From contig JAAWWF010000004.1 of the NCBI GenBank assembly GCA_021404565.1, forward strand, positions 310,001 through 374,000: a stretch of DNA of 64,000 nt. The letters run 5' to 3'. The translations under genes and the position numbers were made by a program. The notes under the pieces were generated by a model. That model saw nothing but the letters and a program-made list of their open reading frames with translations, did no database searches and had not been told where the DNA came from. Below are positions 61,932-64,000 of the stretch, piece after piece. The number at the start of each line of letters is the position of its first letter. The stretch's first letter is position 1. This DNA is from Roseivirga sp. Lineage in GTDB: Bacteria; Bacteroidota; Bacteroidia; Cytophagales; Cyclobacteriaceae.

Positions 61932-64000
61932 GCTCTCTGAAGAGCTTAGAGAAATAGCGGGAAGAGCTGAATCCTATATTTCTGGCTAACTCTGATACAG
62001 TTGAAACGGCATTTCTCTCTAGTGTCTCTCTGGCCATTTGAAGTCGTATTTCTCTCAAATAAACATTAGGAGAGTAGCCTGTAAACTTCTTGATTTTGCG
62101 ATAAAAAGTCCGTTCACTTTCTCCCATTTTCTCAGCCAGGGATCCTATATTAAACTCGACCGAGGCCACGTTTTGTTCAACAAGTTGCCGAAGCTGTTTT
62201 AACCATTGATCTTGAGCAGAAAGGTCCGTTGTCGTTAATTCTTTATCTTCGGAGTTGGCTGATTCCAGCTTGCGAAGGAACGCTATCTTCAGCTGATTTT
62301 TAATGCGGGCTTTTAACTCTTCTAAAGAAAAAGGCTTGGTCAGATAGTCATCCACACCCAGTCTGAAAGCCTCCAGTTTGTCCTTTTCGGCACTTTTGGC
62401 GGTAAGCAATATCACCGGTAAATGCCTGGTTTTTTCATCAGACTTAACGAATTCCAGTAGTTGCATGCCGTCCATTCCCGGCATCATCAGATCTGTGATT
62501 ACCAACTGAATGTCATGATCAGGTTGCCTGAGTTTTTCTAAAGCCTCGAGTCCATTAGCCGCTGCTAATAAATCAAACTGATTCTTCAGACTGGAGAGAA
62601 TAAATGTTCGCAGGTCGGTGTGGTCTTCTACAACAAGAATGGTCCTTTTAGAAGGAATTAGTAGAGGGTAGTCCTCATAGGACTCATTTTGAGGAAGGGA
62701 GGTAGGTGAAACGAAATGCTCAATATACGGAAGTGATAGGGTAAAGGTGCTCCCTTGATTCAGCTGACTTTCTACCTGTAAGTCTCCATGCATTGCCTGT
62801 GCCAGTTCGTTACTCAGCGCCAGGCCAATTCCTGTACCTCCATCGGCCTTCTTGTTAGGATCTTTGGTCTGGAAAAACCGGTCAAAGACATAGGGGAGGT
62901 CTTCCTCAGATATGCCACTACCGCTATCTTTTACTGCTATATTAAGGTCTTCATTAGCATCCACCATCAATATCACCTCACCCTGCGAAGTGTGCCTCAG
63001 CGCATTGCTTATCAGGTTATTGATGATTTTTTCAGTCATCGTTGGGTCGAGTACCCATTCTATGTCCTCACTCAGGTTTGAAATTACATTCAGGTCAATC
63101 TTGCCGGCCTGCGCCTTGTGGTCAAAGTTATCCACAATGGATCTGATAAAAGTGTTCAGCTTAACCCTCGAGTAGCGGGGTTGTGCCACGCCATTTTCAA
63201 GCCTGGTCAGGTCGAGAATTTCGTTGACCAGCTTCTTAATCATTTCCGCATTTCTGTGGGCAAGCGACAGATCACTTCTTAGCTCAGTTTCCAGTACTTC
63301 TTTACCTATAGCTTTTTCCAAAGGGGCAAGAATCAGGCTCAGGGGTGTCTTTAGCTCATGAGAAATGTTAGCAAAGAAATTTGATTTAAGCTTATCAAGG
63401 CTTCGTAGTTCTTCTGCCTGCTCTTGGATTTCCCTGGTAGCCAGGTCTATCTCATTCTCCAGGGTATGCTGACGTTTTTTCAACAGTTGCTCTCTGTATC
63501 GCACGACCATCACCACCAGCCCCACTATGATTAGCCCGACTAAAGTCAAAAACCAACCGGTAAGATGGAAAGGACGTACTACAGTCAGCCCAAAGGCTTT
63601 GGTTGCAAACAGCTCACCATTAGCTCCTTGCGCTTTTACCAGCAGCCGATATTCACCATAGTGCAGACGGTTGATTCTGATCTCGGGCGATGCCGCATAG
63701 ATCCATTCGTTCCCCAGGCTTTCAATTTTATAAGCAAAAGATTCAAGTTCTCGACTCAGGTAGTCCTGAATGCCAAACTTCAGTTCTAACCCAATATCCG
63801 AAGGCCTTAGTTGGAGCCTGGTTTCATTGCCCGAGATATAGTTGTAGTCAGAGTAGTCGCCACTTCTTGCTTTTTGAACCCGAACGGTTGAGAGCACAAG
63901 TACATCTTTTGCTGTAGCGGTCAGAGGGAAATCCCTGGGATGAAAGGAAGTAACACCGTTTAATCCTCCAAAATACAAGGTGCCATCAGGAGCTTGTGCA
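61891..64000 (-). CDS. Hybrid two-component regulator (HTCS), 5' end outside window
   Basis: At least 703 residues. The frame is open to the right edge, where DGTLYFGGLNGVTSFHP is the end of a two-component regulator propeller, so the real start lies beyond the window. In order: last propeller blade, Y_Y_Y domain (LELKFGIQDYLSRELESFAY, then GEYRLLVKAQ), one membrane helix (LTGWFLTLVGLIIVGLVVMV), HisKA (FFANISHELKTPLSLILAPL), HATPase (GSGISEEDLPYVFDRFFQT), a receiver domain with phospho-Asp in LVITDLMMPGMDG, and an AraC/HTH_18 domain at the end (SVSELARNIGFSSSRYFSKL-like, here VSELARNIGFSSSRYFSKL). HTCS proteins usually sense glycans and act on nearby genes. It is convergent with the second giant gene. 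Confidence 0.95.
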   Translation of the reverse strand, partial: AQAPDGTLYFGGLNGVTSFHPRDFPLTATAKDVLVLSTVRVQKARSGDYSDYNYISGNETRLQLRPSDIGLELKFGIQDYLSRELESFAYKIESLGNEWIYAASPEIRINRLHYGEYRLLVKAQGANGELFATKAFGLTVVRPFHLTGWFLTLVGLIIVGLVVMVVRYREQLLKKRQHTLENEIDLATREIQEQAEELRSLDKLKSNFFANISHELKTPLSLILAPLEKAIGKEVLETELRSDLSLAHRNAEMIKKLVNEILDLTRLENGVAQPRYSRVKLNTFIRSIVDNFDHKAQAGKIDLNVISNLSEDIEWVLDPTMTEKIINNLISNALRHTSQGEVILMVDANEDLNIAVKDSGSGISEEDLPYVFDRFFQTKDPNKKADGGTGIGLALSNELAQAMHGDLQVESQLNQGSTFTLSLPYIEHFVSPTSLPQNESYEDYPLLIPSKRTILVVEDHTDLRTFILSSLKNQFDLLAAANGLEALEKLRQPDHDIQLVITDLMMPGMDGMQLLEFVKSDEKTRHLPVILLTAKSAEKDKLEAFRLGVDDYLTKPFSLEELKARIKNQLKIAFLRKLESANSEDKELTTTDLSAQDQWLKQLRQLVEQNVASVEFNIGSLAEKMGESERTFYRKIKKFTGYSPNVYLREIRLQMARETLERNAVSTVSELARNIGFSSSRYFSKLFRERFGKLPGDYLKAS

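Overview
The window comes from a member of the Bacteroidota, most likely a Cytophagales-type (marine or gliding) bacterium. The signs are two type IX secretion (T9SS) sorting domains of different classes, a PorP/SprF-type outer-membrane protein, a hybrid two-component regulator with a propeller/Y_Y_Y sensor and AraC output, several lipoprotein signals, and start codons mostly without a Shine-Dalgarno sequence. No rRNA, tRNA, CRISPR array or insertion sequence was seen.

Region 1 (1-20846, minus strand, read right to left) is a phage-tail-like extracellular contractile injection system (eCIS) related to PVC/Afp and the Bacteroidota systems. In transcription order: DUF4255 cap/terminator protein, an unknown protein, one sheath, two inner-tube paralogues, a 53-residue DUF5908 protein, LysM connector, VgrG-like spike, PAAR tip, gp25 baseplate protein, a large Pvc11-like baseplate protein, a probable tail fibre with GIG repeats and a C1q-like tip, a Pvc12-like wedge protein, two large accessory proteins whose junction appears to split one Ig/VCBS-like domain, and the start of the tape-measure gene, which runs off the left edge. 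The AAA+ ATPase and any cargo would lie beyond position 1. A leader hairpin sits just before the first gene.

Region 2 (21071-36301, minus strand) is mostly ordinary chromosome: NADH pyrophosphatase with an HxlR regulator, HAD hydrolase with a VanX-type dipeptidase, flavodoxin-like protein, M1 peptidase, TPR protein, small lipoproteins, GNAT enzyme, Tat-exported Gfo/Idh/MocA oxidoreductase, PKD lipoprotein, esterase with a DUF885 protein, and an FG-GAP/UnbV repeat protein.

Region 3 (36510-43272, plus strand) is an overlapping operon of three paralogous HisKA_2 histidine kinases with different sensor halves (two TPR-like, one 7TMR-DISM), followed directly by one LytTR response regulator.

Region 4 (43273-61890, plus strand) holds two giant secreted surface proteins. 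The first (3339 aa; four PKD-like/BspA-like/Calx-beta modules, type B T9SS C-terminus) is followed by a PorP/SprF-OmpA fusion, much like sprB-sprF. The second (1914 aa; LamG, Asp-box propeller, five near-identical 101-aa Ig repeats) has a type A T9SS tail. Each gene is preceded by two copies of TTCAGAACA-N12-TTCAGAACA, two 9-bp direct repeats 21 bp apart, which is the geometry of LytTR operators. I infer that the three kinases and the LytTR regulator control both giant genes. The second giant gene is bracketed by a 113-bp direct repeat; the left copy carries the severed 3' end of an AraC-type hybrid regulator, whose intact relative (partial, minus strand) lies at the right edge. This points to a mobile or duplicated adhesin cassette.
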